In this document: in pieces, positions 26,125-35,279 of the stretch
How the letters are laid out: the number at the start of each line of letters is the position of its first letter
Numbering within the stretch: position 1 is the first letter of the stretch
Source: Bauldia sp.
GTDB lineage: Bacteria > Pseudomonadota > Alphaproteobacteria > Rhizobiales > Kaistiaceae
DNA length: 64,000 nt
Assembly: GCA_026126065.1 (NCBI GenBank)
Contig: JAHCJY010000001.1
Coordinates: 248,001 to 312,000, forward strand
Direction of reading: 5' to 3'
The notes under the pieces: generated by a model
Database searches by the model: none
What the model was told of the DNA's origin: nothing
Seen by the model: only the letters and a program-made list of their open reading frames with translations
Position numbers and translations under genes: made by a program

Positions 26125-27119
26125 GGACGCGCTGGCAGGACGAGGTCGGCCGTCACCGGCAGGTGGTCGGAGCCGAGCGCGGGGCCGAGCCGGACCGGCG
26201 ACCAGAAGATTCCTGCCGAAACGAGGATGTGGTCGACCGGCGCGCCGAAGGAGACGGGGAGCCCCTCGCGGTCGACGAGGCGCGTGGCGCCCGGGAGCAG
26301 GCGGCCCGAGGTGTCGGTGAGACCGCCGGCGTCGAGGAGCCGCCGGAGATGGGGTGACCAGGAGGGCGTGTTGAAGTCGCCCGCAACGATCACCGGCATC
26401 ACCAAAGCGTCGCGGGCGGCGGCGATGCCGACATCGGCGAGGATGCGGTTGCGCGCCCGCCAGTCGGCCTCGCCGAAGCGGGGCGTCGGGGCATGGACGG
26501 CGTAGAACGCGACCGGCGTGCCGTCGAGGTCGATCACCGCGCGCATCACCCGGTAGGCTATGCGTCCGACACGCTCGGTCGCCGCGAAGGATATCTCGCT
26601 GATCGGGTAGCGGCTGAGGATTTCGATGTCGGACTCCTCCACCGCCGTTCCGGCGGAGGTGTACGGGTAGATGTCGCGGAGTGAGGCGACCACCGCCTCC
26701 TTGAACGGTCCGAAAGTCTCCTGGAGGGCGACGATGTCCGGCATTTCGGCGCGCAGGAACGTGCCGATGTCATCGGGATGGGCGTTGCCGATGAAGGTGT
26801 TGAAGGTCGTCACCCGGAACGCTCTTCCTTCCGGGGCGGTCGCAGGCGGCGTGCGCCAGGACGAGGCGACGAGCCCGGCGCAGACGATGAGCAGGATCGC
26901 CGCGGCGCCCGCGGGCAGGCGCCAGCCGAGGACAAGCATTGCCGCGAAGAGCGCATAGGCGCCAAAGGCCAGCCAGGGCAGGAAGAACACGAGAAGATCG
27001 CCCAGCCAGAACCACTCGGCGGCGACCAGCGCTGCCGCGGGCGCGAGGGCCGCGAGGGCGAGAAGTGCTTTGAGGATTGACGACACGTGAAAGTCCGGCG
27101 CGGGACGGGCCCCGTTCAT
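26121..27119 (-). CDS. Endonuclease/exonuclease/phosphatase-fold protein, membrane-anchored
   Basis: 332 residues. The N-terminal 95 residues hold three hydrophobic segments (ALLALAALAPAAALVAA, LLVFFLPWLAFGAYALF, AAAILLIVCAGLVA). The catalytic domain follows with TFNTFIGN, DIVALQE, GDFNTP and the C-terminal GSDHLPV, which are the metal-binding and His/Asp residues of the family. The catalytic domain probably faces the periplasm. Substrate unknown; relatives include DNases, sphingomyelinases and phosphoinositide phosphatases. Confidence 0.88.
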   Translation of the reverse strand: MNGARPAPDFHVSSILKALLALAALAPAAALVAAEWFWLGDLLVFFLPWLAFGAYALFAAMLVLGWRLPAGAAAILLIVCAGLVASSWRTPPATAPEGRAFRVTTFNTFIGNAHPDDIGTFLRAEMPDIVALQETFGPFKEAVVASLRDIYPYTSAGTAVEESDIEILSRYPISEISFAATERVGRIAYRVMRAVIDLDGTPVAFYAVHAPTPRFGEADWRARNRILADVGIAAARDALVMPVIVAGDFNTPSWSPHLRRLLDAGGLTDTSGRLLPGATRLVDREGLPVSFGAPVDHILVSAGIFWSPVRLGPALGSDHLPVTADLVLPARP

Positions 27120-27307
27120 TTAGCGCGATTGCAGCGCCGACGGCTCCCCGGCCCGGCCGCCACCACAGATATCACGCTACCCGCACTCGCCCGGCCGACG
27201 GTTTCTGTGCACATGCGCGACCGGGGTCGTCGATGACGGCGGAATCCGTCTAGTGTCGCGCCGCGGAAGCAGGCTGATCGACATCGCCGGGCGGGGGGCC
27301 GGTTCGA

Positions 27308-28108
27308 TTGCGGATACCGGTGACAGCAATTGCGCTCCTGGCCGTCGTGGCCGGGTGCACGACGATCGTGCCCGATGCAGCCCCCGGCGCGCGCCACGGT
27401 GACCCGGTCACGGCGGCGCCGCCGCCGCGCCCGGGCTATACGGCAGATGGCGCCCTCCAGCCGTGGATCGAGGCCGGGCATGGCGAGATTCGCCGCGTCA
27501 ACGGCGCGGAAGGCTGCGTCGCGCTGACGTTCGACGACGGCCCGCATCCAACGCTGACGCCGCGGCTCCTCGCGCTTCTTGCGGAAGAAGACGTGCGCGC
27601 GACGTTCTTCGTCGTCGGCAGCCGGGCGCAGCAATGGCCGGACATCATCCGCGCCATGAACGCGGGCGGGCACGAGATCGGCAATCATTCGTGGAACCAC
27701 CCCGACCTGACCCAGCTCGGGAACGACCAGGTCACCGAGCAGTTGGCGCGGACCGATGCCGCGATCTTCTCGATCACGGGCGCAGCGCCGGACATCGTCC
27801 GGCTTCCCTATGACGCTTCGAGCCCGCGCGTGCTCAGCCTCATCAGCCGGCCGGTGATCTGGTGGGACATCGATACGCTCGACTGGAAGGCGACGTCGGT
27901 CGGCGAGGTCGTGGATTCGGCCGTGCGGCGGGCGCGGTCGGGATCGATCGTGCTCATGCACGACATTCATGCGACGACCGTGAGCGCCGTCCGCGGCATC
28001 ATCGAGGGGCTGCGCGCCCGGGGCTTCGATTTCGTGACCGTGTCGGAGCTCATGACCGGCCGTCCGTGCCGGGCCGAGACGGTGATCGCCACGGCGCGGC
28101 AGGGATAG
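27308..28108 (+). CDS. Polysaccharide deacetylase (NodB homology) lipoprotein
   Basis: 266 residues from a TTG at 27308. The N-terminus is a lipoprotein signal with lipobox VAGC (Cys at about residue 17). The NodB domain has the motifs LTFDDGPHP (catalytic Asp and metal Asp), NHSWNHPDL (two metal-binding His), and RLPYD near 165. The last motif replaces the common R-x-P-Y/W-G. DIDTLDWK and LMHD-x-H complete the set. It should remove N- or O-acetyl groups from a glycan in the periplasm, possibly peptidoglycan or a capsule polymer. Confidence 0.88.
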   Translation: MRIPVTAIALLAVVAGCTTIVPDAAPGARHGDPVTAAPPPRPGYTADGALQPWIEAGHGEIRRVNGAEGCVALTFDDGPHPTLTPRLLALLAEEDVRATFFVVGSRAQQWPDIIRAMNAGGHEIGNHSWNHPDLTQLGNDQVTEQLARTDAAIFSITGAAPDIVRLPYDASSPRVLSLISRPVIWWDIDTLDWKATSVGEVVDSAVRRARSGSIVLMHDIHATTVSAVRGIIEGLRARGFDFVTVSELMTGRPCRAETVIATARQG

Positions 28109-28129
28109 TCGCCTACGGCCGGCTTGTGG

Positions 28130-30232
28130 CTACGGGACGGCGCTCGTCTCGAGGGCGCTGCTGCGGGCGGCGAGTGTCTCGACCTCCGTGTCGGGCGCGC
28201 CGGCCGCTCGGGCGCATTGCGCTGCGTGCGCAAAGAAGGCAGCCCCCTCCCGGCGCGCGTTCAGGCTGGCGGCCGTCTCGCCGGCCATCGCGTAGTAGCG
28301 CTGCGCCCTCGCGCTTTCCCCAGCCAGCTCGAAGTGCTGCGCGAGCCGATGGGCATGCTCCTCGATCCGGTCGGCGAACAGAGTTTCCATCGCCTCCGCC
28401 ACGCTGCGGTGGACGTTGCGGCGCTTCTTGTTGAGGAGCGACCCGTACGCGGCATCACGCGCCAGTTCGTGCTTGAACATGTACTCCAGCTCGGGGCTGC
28501 GCCCCGCCTCGCGCAGAAGCTCAACGCGCTCCAGCGTGCCGAGCTGGCTGTCGAGGACGATGGCCGATTCCGAGATGCGCCGCAGGATCTTGTAGTAGAA
28601 CGAGCGGCCGATCACGGAAGCGACCTGGAGCGTGCTCCGCGTCTCCTGGTCGAGCCGGTCGATCCGGGCCATCAGCAGCGCCTGCAGCGTGTCGGGGATC
28701 GATATCTCGGCGACGTTCGTGCGCGCCTCCCAGCGAAGGCCGTCCGGTGTCTGAACCACGATATTGTCGTCGATGAGCGCTCGCACGATCTCCTCGACAA
28801 AATAGGGGTTGCCGTCCGCCTTGCGGAGGATCATGCGCCGGAGTTCGGGCGGGAGGTCGGCAATGGTGAGGAGCGCTGACACCAGCGCGTCGGTGTCACC
28901 CTCCCCGAGCGGCTTGAGGTCGATCGCGGTGAGGCGGTGCGGAAAGTCAGTTTCCGCCCTCTGCTTCACCCGCCAGCCCGGCGACTGGCGCTCCGGCCGC
29001 ATCGAGACGATGACGAGCAGGGGTACCTCGTCGATCAGCGGGAGGAGATGGAGGAGGAGGTCGACCGAGGCGGCGTCGGCCCAGTGGAAGTCGTCGACGA
29101 CGACGACGGTCGGCCCTTCCTCCGCCGTCTTCCGGAAGCCGGGATACATGTTGTCGTAGATGTCGCGTCGGATCACCTCGGCCTCGAAATCCGGCGCGTC
29201 GTGGAGGGACCGCGCGGCGATCACGCGCTCGAAGGCGACGCTGCAGAGTGCCACCTGGTCGTCGTTGCCGCCCATGTCGCGGATGCCGTCGACGATCTTC
29301 TGATGGATCAGCGGCGCGGGGTCGTCGGCATCGACGCCGAACATGCTGCGGGCGAAGGACTGAAACAGGCCGTAGGGGCGCGAGGCATCGTAGGGCACGC
29401 CGGTCATCACCGACCACTGGCGGGGATCGGCAACAACGGCGTCCCATTCGGCCTTGAGGTCGGCAAGCATGCGGCTCTTCCCGAGCCCGGCTTCGCCAAT
29501 GAGGAGGACGACGCCGCCACGCCCGGCAAGTACGCTCGCCATCGCGGCTTGCAGCTGGCCGTATTCGTGATCGCGGCCGACGAGCGGGGCGCTCACGCCG
29601 TGGACACCGCGGAGGCGCCCGGGCGCCGCCTTTCTGCCGATGATGCGCCAGGCATTGACGGGCTCGGCCTTGCCCTTGAGTTCGACCGGGCCGATCGGCT
29701 CGGCCTCGAAAAGGGGCGCGACGAGGCGCCATGTGTCATCGGAGATCTGGATCGTGCCGGGCTCGGCAGTCTGCTCCATGCGGGCCGCCACGTTCATAGC
29801 GTCGCCGAGGGCGTTCGGCTCCGCGCCGGCCTTGCCGAAGGTCGCAACGACCGGGCCGGTGTTGATGCCGATGCGGATCCGGAGGTCGATGCCGAAGCGC
29901 GAGCGGAGTTCGGCGTCGTAGGTCCGCATCGCCGACATCATCGCGAGCGCGGCGAGGATCGCCCGCTGCGGGTCGTCCTCATGCGCCGCCGGCAGGCCGA
30001 ACACGGCCATGACTGCATCGCCGAGGAGGTTCGAGACGCTGCCGCCATAGCGGACGGCAGCGGCTGAGATCTGGCCGAAGGCGCCCTGCACCACGTCCGC
30101 CCAGTCCTCGGCGCCGAGCTGCTCGGCAAGCGAAGTGGAGCCGACCACGTCGCAGAAGAGGGCCGTCACGATGCGGAGTTCGCTCCGTGACGCCTCCATG
30201 CCCGGCCGTTCGCCGTCTTCGCCTTCCGCCAT
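28130..30232 (-). CDS. Class III adenylate/guanylate cyclase fused to an AAA ATPase
   Basis: 700 residues from the ATG at 30232, preceded by GAGGA; the frame extends upstream without similarity. Residues 15-190 are a class III cyclase domain with FCDVVGSTSLAEQLG and GDAVMAVFG (metal Asp residues) and the transition-state Asn/Arg in DAMNVAARM. A linker VSAPLVGRDHEYGQL leads into an AAA domain with Walker A IGEAGLGKSRM near 285 and Walker B VVVVDDFHWAD near 405. Family members usually end in 300 or more residues of TPR repeats; here only about 60-100 helical residues follow. It probably makes cAMP under control of its ATPase part. Confidence 0.88.
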   Translation of the reverse strand: MAEGEDGERPGMEASRSELRIVTALFCDVVGSTSLAEQLGAEDWADVVQGAFGQISAAAVRYGGSVSNLLGDAVMAVFGLPAAHEDDPQRAILAALAMMSAMRTYDAELRSRFGIDLRIRIGINTGPVVATFGKAGAEPNALGDAMNVAARMEQTAEPGTIQISDDTWRLVAPLFEAEPIGPVELKGKAEPVNAWRIIGRKAAPGRLRGVHGVSAPLVGRDHEYGQLQAAMASVLAGRGGVVLLIGEAGLGKSRMLADLKAEWDAVVADPRQWSVMTGVPYDASRPYGLFQSFARSMFGVDADDPAPLIHQKIVDGIRDMGGNDDQVALCSVAFERVIAARSLHDAPDFEAEVIRRDIYDNMYPGFRKTAEEGPTVVVVDDFHWADAASVDLLLHLLPLIDEVPLLVIVSMRPERQSPGWRVKQRAETDFPHRLTAIDLKPLGEGDTDALVSALLTIADLPPELRRMILRKADGNPYFVEEIVRALIDDNIVVQTPDGLRWEARTNVAEISIPDTLQALLMARIDRLDQETRSTLQVASVIGRSFYYKILRRISESAIVLDSQLGTLERVELLREAGRSPELEYMFKHELARDAAYGSLLNKKRRNVHRSVAEAMETLFADRIEEHAHRLAQHFELAGESARAQRYYAMAGETAASLNARREGAAFFAHAAQCARAAGAPDTEVETLAARSSALETSAVP

Positions 30233-30529
30233 TTCATCCTCTTCGCGGCCCGGTCCGATTTCGCCCGGAAAGGGATTATGATCCCTCCCGCATGGCCAAG
30301 AAAAGGTCCGTCGGCGGCGGATCATCTCCGCCCACGGCGGCCGGGCCCGCCCGCAAGGACACGCGCCATGCGCCATGGTTGCGTAGATGAACGCGCGGCA
30401 ACCGCCGCATCAGCAAATGTTCAGTACGGGGAGAGCATTCCTCCCGCCGTTACTGTCCTGCCCAGCAACCCCAGAACCGAGTGTTTCAGTGCCGTAGCAC
30501 CAGCACCCCGAACCCCAAGGAGTCATCCC

Positions 30530-31456
30530 ATGCTCTCGAAGCTCTTCCACGCGACCGCTGACTTGCGGTCGCCCCATCGCCGGCGTCTTCCGGCCCGTGC
30601 CGCCGCCCTTGTTTCCGGCCTCGTCGCCGCCGCCGTCACGGCCTTCGCCGCGGCGCCCGCATCGGCCGCGAACATCGTGACCATCCAGCAGGTCTCCAGC
30701 GGCCGCTTCCTCGACGCCCACGAGATCGCGGGCCTCGACTACCGCATCGTGACCCGCACGGCGCAGAACAACAATACGCAGCTGTGGCGGATGGTTTCGC
30801 TCGGCGGCAACGTCTACACGCTGCAGCAGATGAGCAACAACCGCTTCGTCGACGCACATGAATACGACGCGGCCGACTGGCACCTCGTCACTCGCCCGGC
30901 GCAGAACAACACCACGCAGCGTTGGCTGTTCACCGCCCAGGGCGGCGGCATCTTCACCATCCAGCAGGTCTCGAACGGCCGCTACATGGATGCGCACGAG
31001 TCCGACGCGAACGACTTCGGCGTCGTCACCCGGACCTGGCAGGGCAATTCGACCCAGCAGTGGCGCGTCGTGACCGTCTACACCGAGCCGGATCCGGTCG
31101 TGGTCCCGCCCGTCTCGTCGTCGGGCTCGTTCCAGATCATCCCGCAGCAGCAGGTGAACCTCGACAACGGCCAGGTCGGTCAGGGCGCGGGCGCCGACAT
31201 CGGCTACCAGGTCGCCGGCTTCACCCGTCAGCTCGCCCCGATCAACGGCGCGCAGATCTCGTTCACCAACGGCGCACAGCGCGGCTACACCGGCTGCAAC
31301 GCCGCCGCCTTCAACAGCAACGCGGTGCCGCAGGCGAACCTCTCCGTCGGCAACTACATCTGCGTGCGCACCAACACCGGCAAGATCAGCGAGATGCGGA
31401 TCGACAGCATCGGCCAGCTGATCGGCGCGCTGACCGTGAGCTACACGACCTGGTAG
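30530..31456 (+). CDS. Secreted protein with ricin-type beta-trefoil and an unknown C-terminal domain
   Basis: 308 residues from the ATG at 30530 after an AAGGAG box. An Arg-rich N-terminus and hydrophobic core end in AAPASAA, a signal peptide of about 46 residues. Residues 48-185 are three repeats of about 46 residues (I-Q-Q-V-S-x-G-R-F-x-D-A-H-E … V-T-R … Q-x-W), which form one beta-trefoil. The Q-x-W motif of ricin-type lectins is present three times. After a proline-rich linker the last 105 residues form an unrecognised domain with two cysteines (GYTGCNAAAF, NYICVRTN). It is probably exported and glycan-binding. A strong terminator follows. Confidence 0.8.
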   Translation: MLSKLFHATADLRSPHRRRLPARAAALVSGLVAAAVTAFAAAPASAANIVTIQQVSSGRFLDAHEIAGLDYRIVTRTAQNNNTQLWRMVSLGGNVYTLQQMSNNRFVDAHEYDAADWHLVTRPAQNNTTQRWLFTAQGGGIFTIQQVSNGRYMDAHESDANDFGVVTRTWQGNSTQQWRVVTVYTEPDPVVVPPVSSSGSFQIIPQQQVNLDNGQVGQGAGADIGYQVAGFTRQLAPINGAQISFTNGAQRGYTGCNAAAFNSNAVPQANLSVGNYICVRTNTGKISEMRIDSIGQLIGALTVSYTTW

Positions 31457-31499
31457 CACGTCGTCCCGCCGGTCCGTGAAGCCGGCCCGTCAGCAAGAG

Positions 31500-31533
31500 A
31501 AAGGCCGCGGCCCCTTCCGGAGCCGCGGCCTTT
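31500..31533. terminator. Bidirectional terminator between the lectin and Liv binding-protein genes
   Basis: A perfect 12-bp stem (31500-31511 with 31522-31533; AAAGGCCGCGGC and its complement) with a 10-base loop. A- and T-rich edges suit termination from both converging genes. Confidence 0.9.
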
Positions 31534-31551
31534 CTGCGTTCGAAACTGCCG

Positions 31552-32742
31552 CTACGGCATCATCGGGGTGTAGGGCGTCATCACCCCGGACTGGTAGATG
31601 AACGTGCCGTACGCCTGGACGAGGCGCATGCCATCCTCGTCGAAGGCAAGGTTGCCCGTCACGCCCTGGTAGGTCTCGGCCACCACGCGGATCGCATCGC
31701 GGACCGCGTCATGGTCGGTGGTCCCGGCCAGTTCGACCGCGAGCGCTGCAATCATCGCGGCGTCGTAGCCGAAGGCGCCGAACACCGTCAGCGGCTCCTC
31801 GCCGAACGCGGCAACGTATGGCGCGTGGTAGGCGGTCTCGTACAGCTCACCCGCGACGGCGTGCTCGATGCCGCGGATGCCCTCGCCGATCTCCGGCGTC
31901 GGGGCGACGTCGGCGGCCCAGTTCGACATCTCGGCGGCAAGCCACGTGCCGGCGACGTCGATGCCGAGTTCGAAGGCCTGGCGGAGGATCAGGATCGCGT
32001 CGGCGCCGTAGGCGAAGAAGATCACCGTATCGGGGTTCGACGCCATCACCTGGCGCAGCTCGGCGCGGTAGTCGGTCTTCTGCTCCTCGTAGCGGACGGT
32101 GGTGCACGGGATGCCCGCCGCGGTCGCCGCCTCGCAGGTGGCGGCTTCGACCCCGACGCCCCAGGCGTTGTTCGGGAACAGCGTGGCGACGTTGCCGGCG
32201 CCGAGTTCTGCCATCGCCATGTCGACCAGCGCATAGCCCTGGAGACCGGCGAGGCCGATGGCGTTGAAGAAGTAGCCGCCGGTGCCGACTTCACGGAGCA
32301 CAGGCGAGTTGGCGCCGATCGAGATGTGCGGCACGCCGTTCTCGGTCGTGAACTGGCCGGTCGGCTGCGTGCGGCCGGACGAATACTCGCCCAGCACGAC
32401 GGCGACCTGGTCGACGGTCACGAGTTTCCGGACGGCGTCCATCGCGCCCTGCGGGCGGGACTCTGCGTCCTCGACGATGAGGTTGATCGGGCCGCCCAGC
32501 ACGCCCGGTCCGAGCTGCATGGTGGTGCCGTCGGTCATCGGCACGGCGACGCCGGCGTTGACGGCGTCGACGGCCATCTGGACGCCGCGGAGCATGTCGA
32601 GGCCAACGACGGAGCTGGTGCCGGTGAGGGGGGTGAACATGCCGAACTTGACCTCCTGGGCGGAGGCGGTCGTGGCTGCAAAGCCGATTGCCGCTGCGGC
32701 AGCGGCGCCGAGGACGCTCGACGCGATGTTACGTCTGGTCAT
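31552..32742 (-). CDS. Branched-chain amino-acid-type ABC transporter substrate-binding protein (LivJ family)
   Basis: 396 residues with a signal peptide (MTRRNIASSVLG…ASAQE). The type I periplasmic fold is clear: VKFGMFTPLTGTSSVVGLDMLRG at the mature N-terminus, EDAESRPQGAMDAVRKL, VVLGEYSSGRTQP and FGAFGYDAA. Ligands of this family range from amino acids to amides, urea and purine-like compounds. It lies downstream of livF on the same strand, but with two small genes and about 280 bases between, so it may have its own promoter. Confidence 0.92.
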   Translation of the reverse strand: MTRRNIASSVLGAAAAAAIGFAATTASAQEVKFGMFTPLTGTSSVVGLDMLRGVQMAVDAVNAGVAVPMTDGTTMQLGPGVLGGPINLIVEDAESRPQGAMDAVRKLVTVDQVAVVLGEYSSGRTQPTGQFTTENGVPHISIGANSPVLREVGTGGYFFNAIGLAGLQGYALVDMAMAELGAGNVATLFPNNAWGVGVEAATCEAATAAGIPCTTVRYEEQKTDYRAELRQVMASNPDTVIFFAYGADAILILRQAFELGIDVAGTWLAAEMSNWAADVAPTPEIGEGIRGIEHAVAGELYETAYHAPYVAAFGEEPLTVFGAFGYDAAMIAALAVELAGTTDHDAVRDAIRVVAETYQGVTGNLAFDEDGMRLVQAYGTFIYQSGVMTPYTPMMP

Positions 32743-33024
32743 GGAAACAGGGTCTCCTTCTTGGGGACTGAAGCGTAGGAAAGGAAATGCTGCGGGCGCA
32801 CACCCCGTCGACGCGGAACAAGATCACCGTGCCGTGCTGCCACTGGCGGCGACCTTAGCCAAACGGCGGTGCGGCGGGAATGGCTTGGGAGCGGCAAAGC
32901 TGCCCATATTTCGGGTAGGTGGCGCGGGTCTACCTGGCGCGTGGGGCCTGCGGCCGCCGCGCCTTCGTCGCGGTGGAGACGCGCTTTCTTAGCTGGCGGA
33001 AAACGAGAACACGGGTCCGCCGCC

Positions 33025-33291
33025 TTACCCTCCATAGGGATACTGTCCTTTGTCGGGCAGAGGCGGATGGTTTGGTTTTCTTGGCCAAGACTCCGGAATG
33101 GTCGTTCCAATCAGGAGCATGATCCGCGGTAGGTCTCCGTGATCGTACCGACCATTCTCGGCGTTGAGCACGAAGCCTTCCTTCCAGCCGGTCTCCCAGA
33201 TTTCTAGCCCGCCGCCAAGCTCGGCAACGCGTCGACACCGCCACCACGAAAGCGTTTCGAGAAGTTGCTCGTATGAGAGCGGCGACGACAT
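33025..33291 (-). CDS. Small unknown protein, second gene of a pair inside the liv locus
   Basis: 88 residues, acidic at the start (MSSPLSYEQLLETLSWW) and rich in Trp, Gly and Pro towards the end (LPDKGQYPYGG). It starts 12 bases after the preceding small gene. There is no signal or membrane segment. Its size and pairing would fit a toxin-antitoxin partner, but no toxin signature is visible. Trp clusters and the codon pattern suggest a real gene. Confidence 0.55.
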   Translation of the reverse strand: MSSPLSYEQLLETLSWWRCRRVAELGGGLEIWETGWKEGFVLNAENGRYDHGDLPRIMLLIGTTIPESWPRKPNHPPLPDKGQYPYGG

Positions 33292-33303
33292 TTGTCGCCA
33301 CTA

Positions 33304-33588
33304 TCAGGCGGCGGCAGGCAACTCCACCACAAATTGTTCTGTTTGAATGTGGACATCTACATCGCGCGGACTGCTCAACTGCAAAACCTCATTCAACGGC
33401 TTTGCTGGTCGTACGGTCACATTCCTAAATCCGCGATACTCGAAGAGCGCGACAATGGCCGGCGCAATCTTCGAGATGACTGCCTCTCGTTCTGCGCCTG
33501 AAAGAATTAGTCCAAGGAGATCATGGCTGAATGCGCGTAAGCCGCCGCCTTCACGATCCTCCAGGACAACGTTCACAATGGTCAGCAT
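33304..33588 (-). CDS. Small HicB-like protein
   Basis: 94 residues if started at the ATG 33588 (MLTIVNVVLED); in-frame ATG codons at 33615, 33645 and 33666 are alternatives. The sequence VVLEDREGGGLRAFSHDLLGLILSGAEREAVI resembles the beta-beta-alpha start of HicB/DUF1902 proteins, which normally carry a partial RNase H fold. No C-terminal DNA-binding motif is seen. It is followed after 12 bases by an 88-residue partner and sits between livF and the binding-protein gene. Confidence 0.55.
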   Translation of the reverse strand: MLTIVNVVLEDREGGGLRAFSHDLLGLILSGAEREAVISKIAPAIVALFEYRGFRNVTVRPAKPLNEVLQLSSPRDVDVHIQTEQFVVELPAAA

Positions 33589-33760
33589 GACTGGGACACC
33601 CTCAGGTTCACCCATCAGGACGCCACGATACATCTTACGATCCATTAACCGGCCGAAGCACCCCAAGTTCCGACCGTTAACCGCTTTTTATCCCTCGCGT
33701 GACGGAGGTCAAGCTTTCGTCCAACAGGGAATGTTCCCGACGCTCCGCCTCGATCGGAGC

Positions 33761-34489
33761 TCAAGCAGTCGGTGCGGCGTGGCCGCCGCCGAGGAAGGCG
33801 GCCCTGATCTTGTCGTCGGCAAGGAGCGTCTTCGCTTCGCCCTCGAAGGCGTTGCGGCCGTCCACGAGGACGTAGCCACGATGCGAGATCTCGAGTGAGC
33901 GCTGCGCCTCCTGCTCGACGATGAGGATGGCACGCCCGGTCCGGTTGATCTCGACGACCTTCTCGAACACCTCGCCGGCCATCCGCGGCGACAGGGCGGC
34001 CGACGGCTCGTCGAGGATGAGAATCGACGGGTTGGTCATCATCGCCCGGCCCATCGCGAGGAGCTGGCGCTGGCCGCCGGAGAGCGTCCGCGCACGCTGC
34101 CTGCGGTGCTGGGCCAGCACCGGGAACTCGGCGTACACCTCGTCCATCCGGGCGGAGAGCGCGGCGCGGTCGAGGAGGTACCCCCCCATCTTGAGGTTCT
34201 CGGCCACGGTCAGCGACGCGAAGACGTTCTCGAGCTGGGGGACGAAGGCCAGGCCGCGGCGGACACGCTGGTCGGCGCGCTCGGCGGTGATGTCCTCGCC
34301 GCGCAGCGTCACCGTGCCGAGCCGCGGGTTAAGGTAGCCCATCGCGACGCGCAGCAGCGTGCTCTTGCCGGCGCCGTTCGGGCCGATGATCGTGACGATC
34401 TCGCCCTCGCCAAGCACGAGATTGGTGCCGTGGAGGATTTCTGTGCCGCCATAGCCGGCATGGACGCCGGAGACTTCGATCAGCGCCAT
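33761..34489 (-). CDS. livF: Liv-type ABC transporter ATP-binding protein
   Basis: 242 residues from the ATG at 34489; the upstream extension in frame overlaps livG and is not family-like. Walker A GPNGAGKST near 37, Q-loop VPQLENVFASLTV, signature LSGGQRQLLAMGRAM near 135, Walker B LILDEPSAAL and the His switch region as VEQEA. It powers uptake together with livG, livM and livH. It lies 7 bases downstream of livG. Confidence 0.92.
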   Translation of the reverse strand: MALIEVSGVHAGYGGTEILHGTNLVLGEGEIVTIIGPNGAGKSTLLRVAMGYLNPRLGTVTLRGEDITAERADQRVRRGLAFVPQLENVFASLTVAENLKMGGYLLDRAALSARMDEVYAEFPVLAQHRRQRARTLSGGQRQLLAMGRAMMTNPSILILDEPSAALSPRMAGEVFEKVVEINRTGRAILIVEQEAQRSLEISHRGYVLVDGRNAFEGEAKTLLADDKIRAAFLGGGHAAPTA

Positions 34490-34496
34490 GGCCGTC

Positions 34497-35279
34497 TCAT
34501 GCCGCCGGCCTTGTCGCGGGACCCGCGAGATAGGCGCGCAGCACGTCCTCCCGCCCAAGCACGTCCGCCGGCTCGCCCTCGGCGATGACGCGGCCGGCAT
34601 CGAGCACCGAGATGCGGTCGCAGGTCGAGCGGATGAAATGCATGTTGTGTTCGACGATGAGAAAGTTCCGCCCCTCGCCGCTCAGCCGCCGGATGACGCC
34701 CGCGATCTCCTCCGCCAGCACCGGGTTCACGCCCGCGACGGGCTCGTCGAGGAGGATCAGCTTCGGGTCGGCCATCAGGATCTGCGCCAGCGCCAGCAGC
34801 TTCTTCTGGCCGCCGGAGAGGCTGCCGGCATACTCGTCGGCCTTGCCGGCGAGGTTGACGATGGCAAGGAGCTCGCGGGCGCGCTCGCGATACGCCTTCT
34901 CCTGGCTCCGGACGCGGTGCGGACGCGTGATGAGATTGACGAAGCCCTCGCCGAGCTGGTCCTGCGGCGCGAGCAGCATGTTTTCCATCACCGTCATCCG
35001 CGTGGGGCAGGCGGTGGCCTGGAAGGTGCGGCAGAGGCCGAGGCGGGCGACCTTGTGCGGCGAAGCGCGGCCGATGTCGCGGCCATCGAACGTGACCGTG
35101 CCGGCGTCCTGCCGCATGAAGCCCGAGACGATGTTGAAGAGGGTCGTTTTGCCCGAGCCGTTTGGCCCGATGAGGCCGTAAACGAGGCCCGCCGGGACGT
35201 CCATCGACACGCCGGCGAGCGCCACGAGCCCGCCGAACCGCTTCTCGATACCGCGGATCGAGAGGAGCGGCTCGGTCAT
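34497..35279 (-). CDS. livG: Liv-type ABC transporter ATP-binding protein
   Basis: 260 residues. Its ATG (35277-35279) overlaps the livM stop as ATGA. Walker A GPNGSGKTT, the LivG-type insertion CRTFQATACPTRMTVMENML, signature LSGGQKKLLALAQILM, Walker B LILLDEPVAGVNP and VEHNMHF with the switch His. It forms a heterodimer with LivF at the inner membrane. Confidence 0.93.
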   Translation of the reverse strand: MTEPLLSIRGIEKRFGGLVALAGVSMDVPAGLVYGLIGPNGSGKTTLFNIVSGFMRQDAGTVTFDGRDIGRASPHKVARLGLCRTFQATACPTRMTVMENMLLAPQDQLGEGFVNLITRPHRVRSQEKAYRERARELLAIVNLAGKADEYAGSLSGGQKKLLALAQILMADPKLILLDEPVAGVNPVLAEEIAGVIRRLSGEGRNFLIVEHNMHFIRSTCDRISVLDAGRVIAEGEPADVLGREDVLRAYLAGPATRPAA

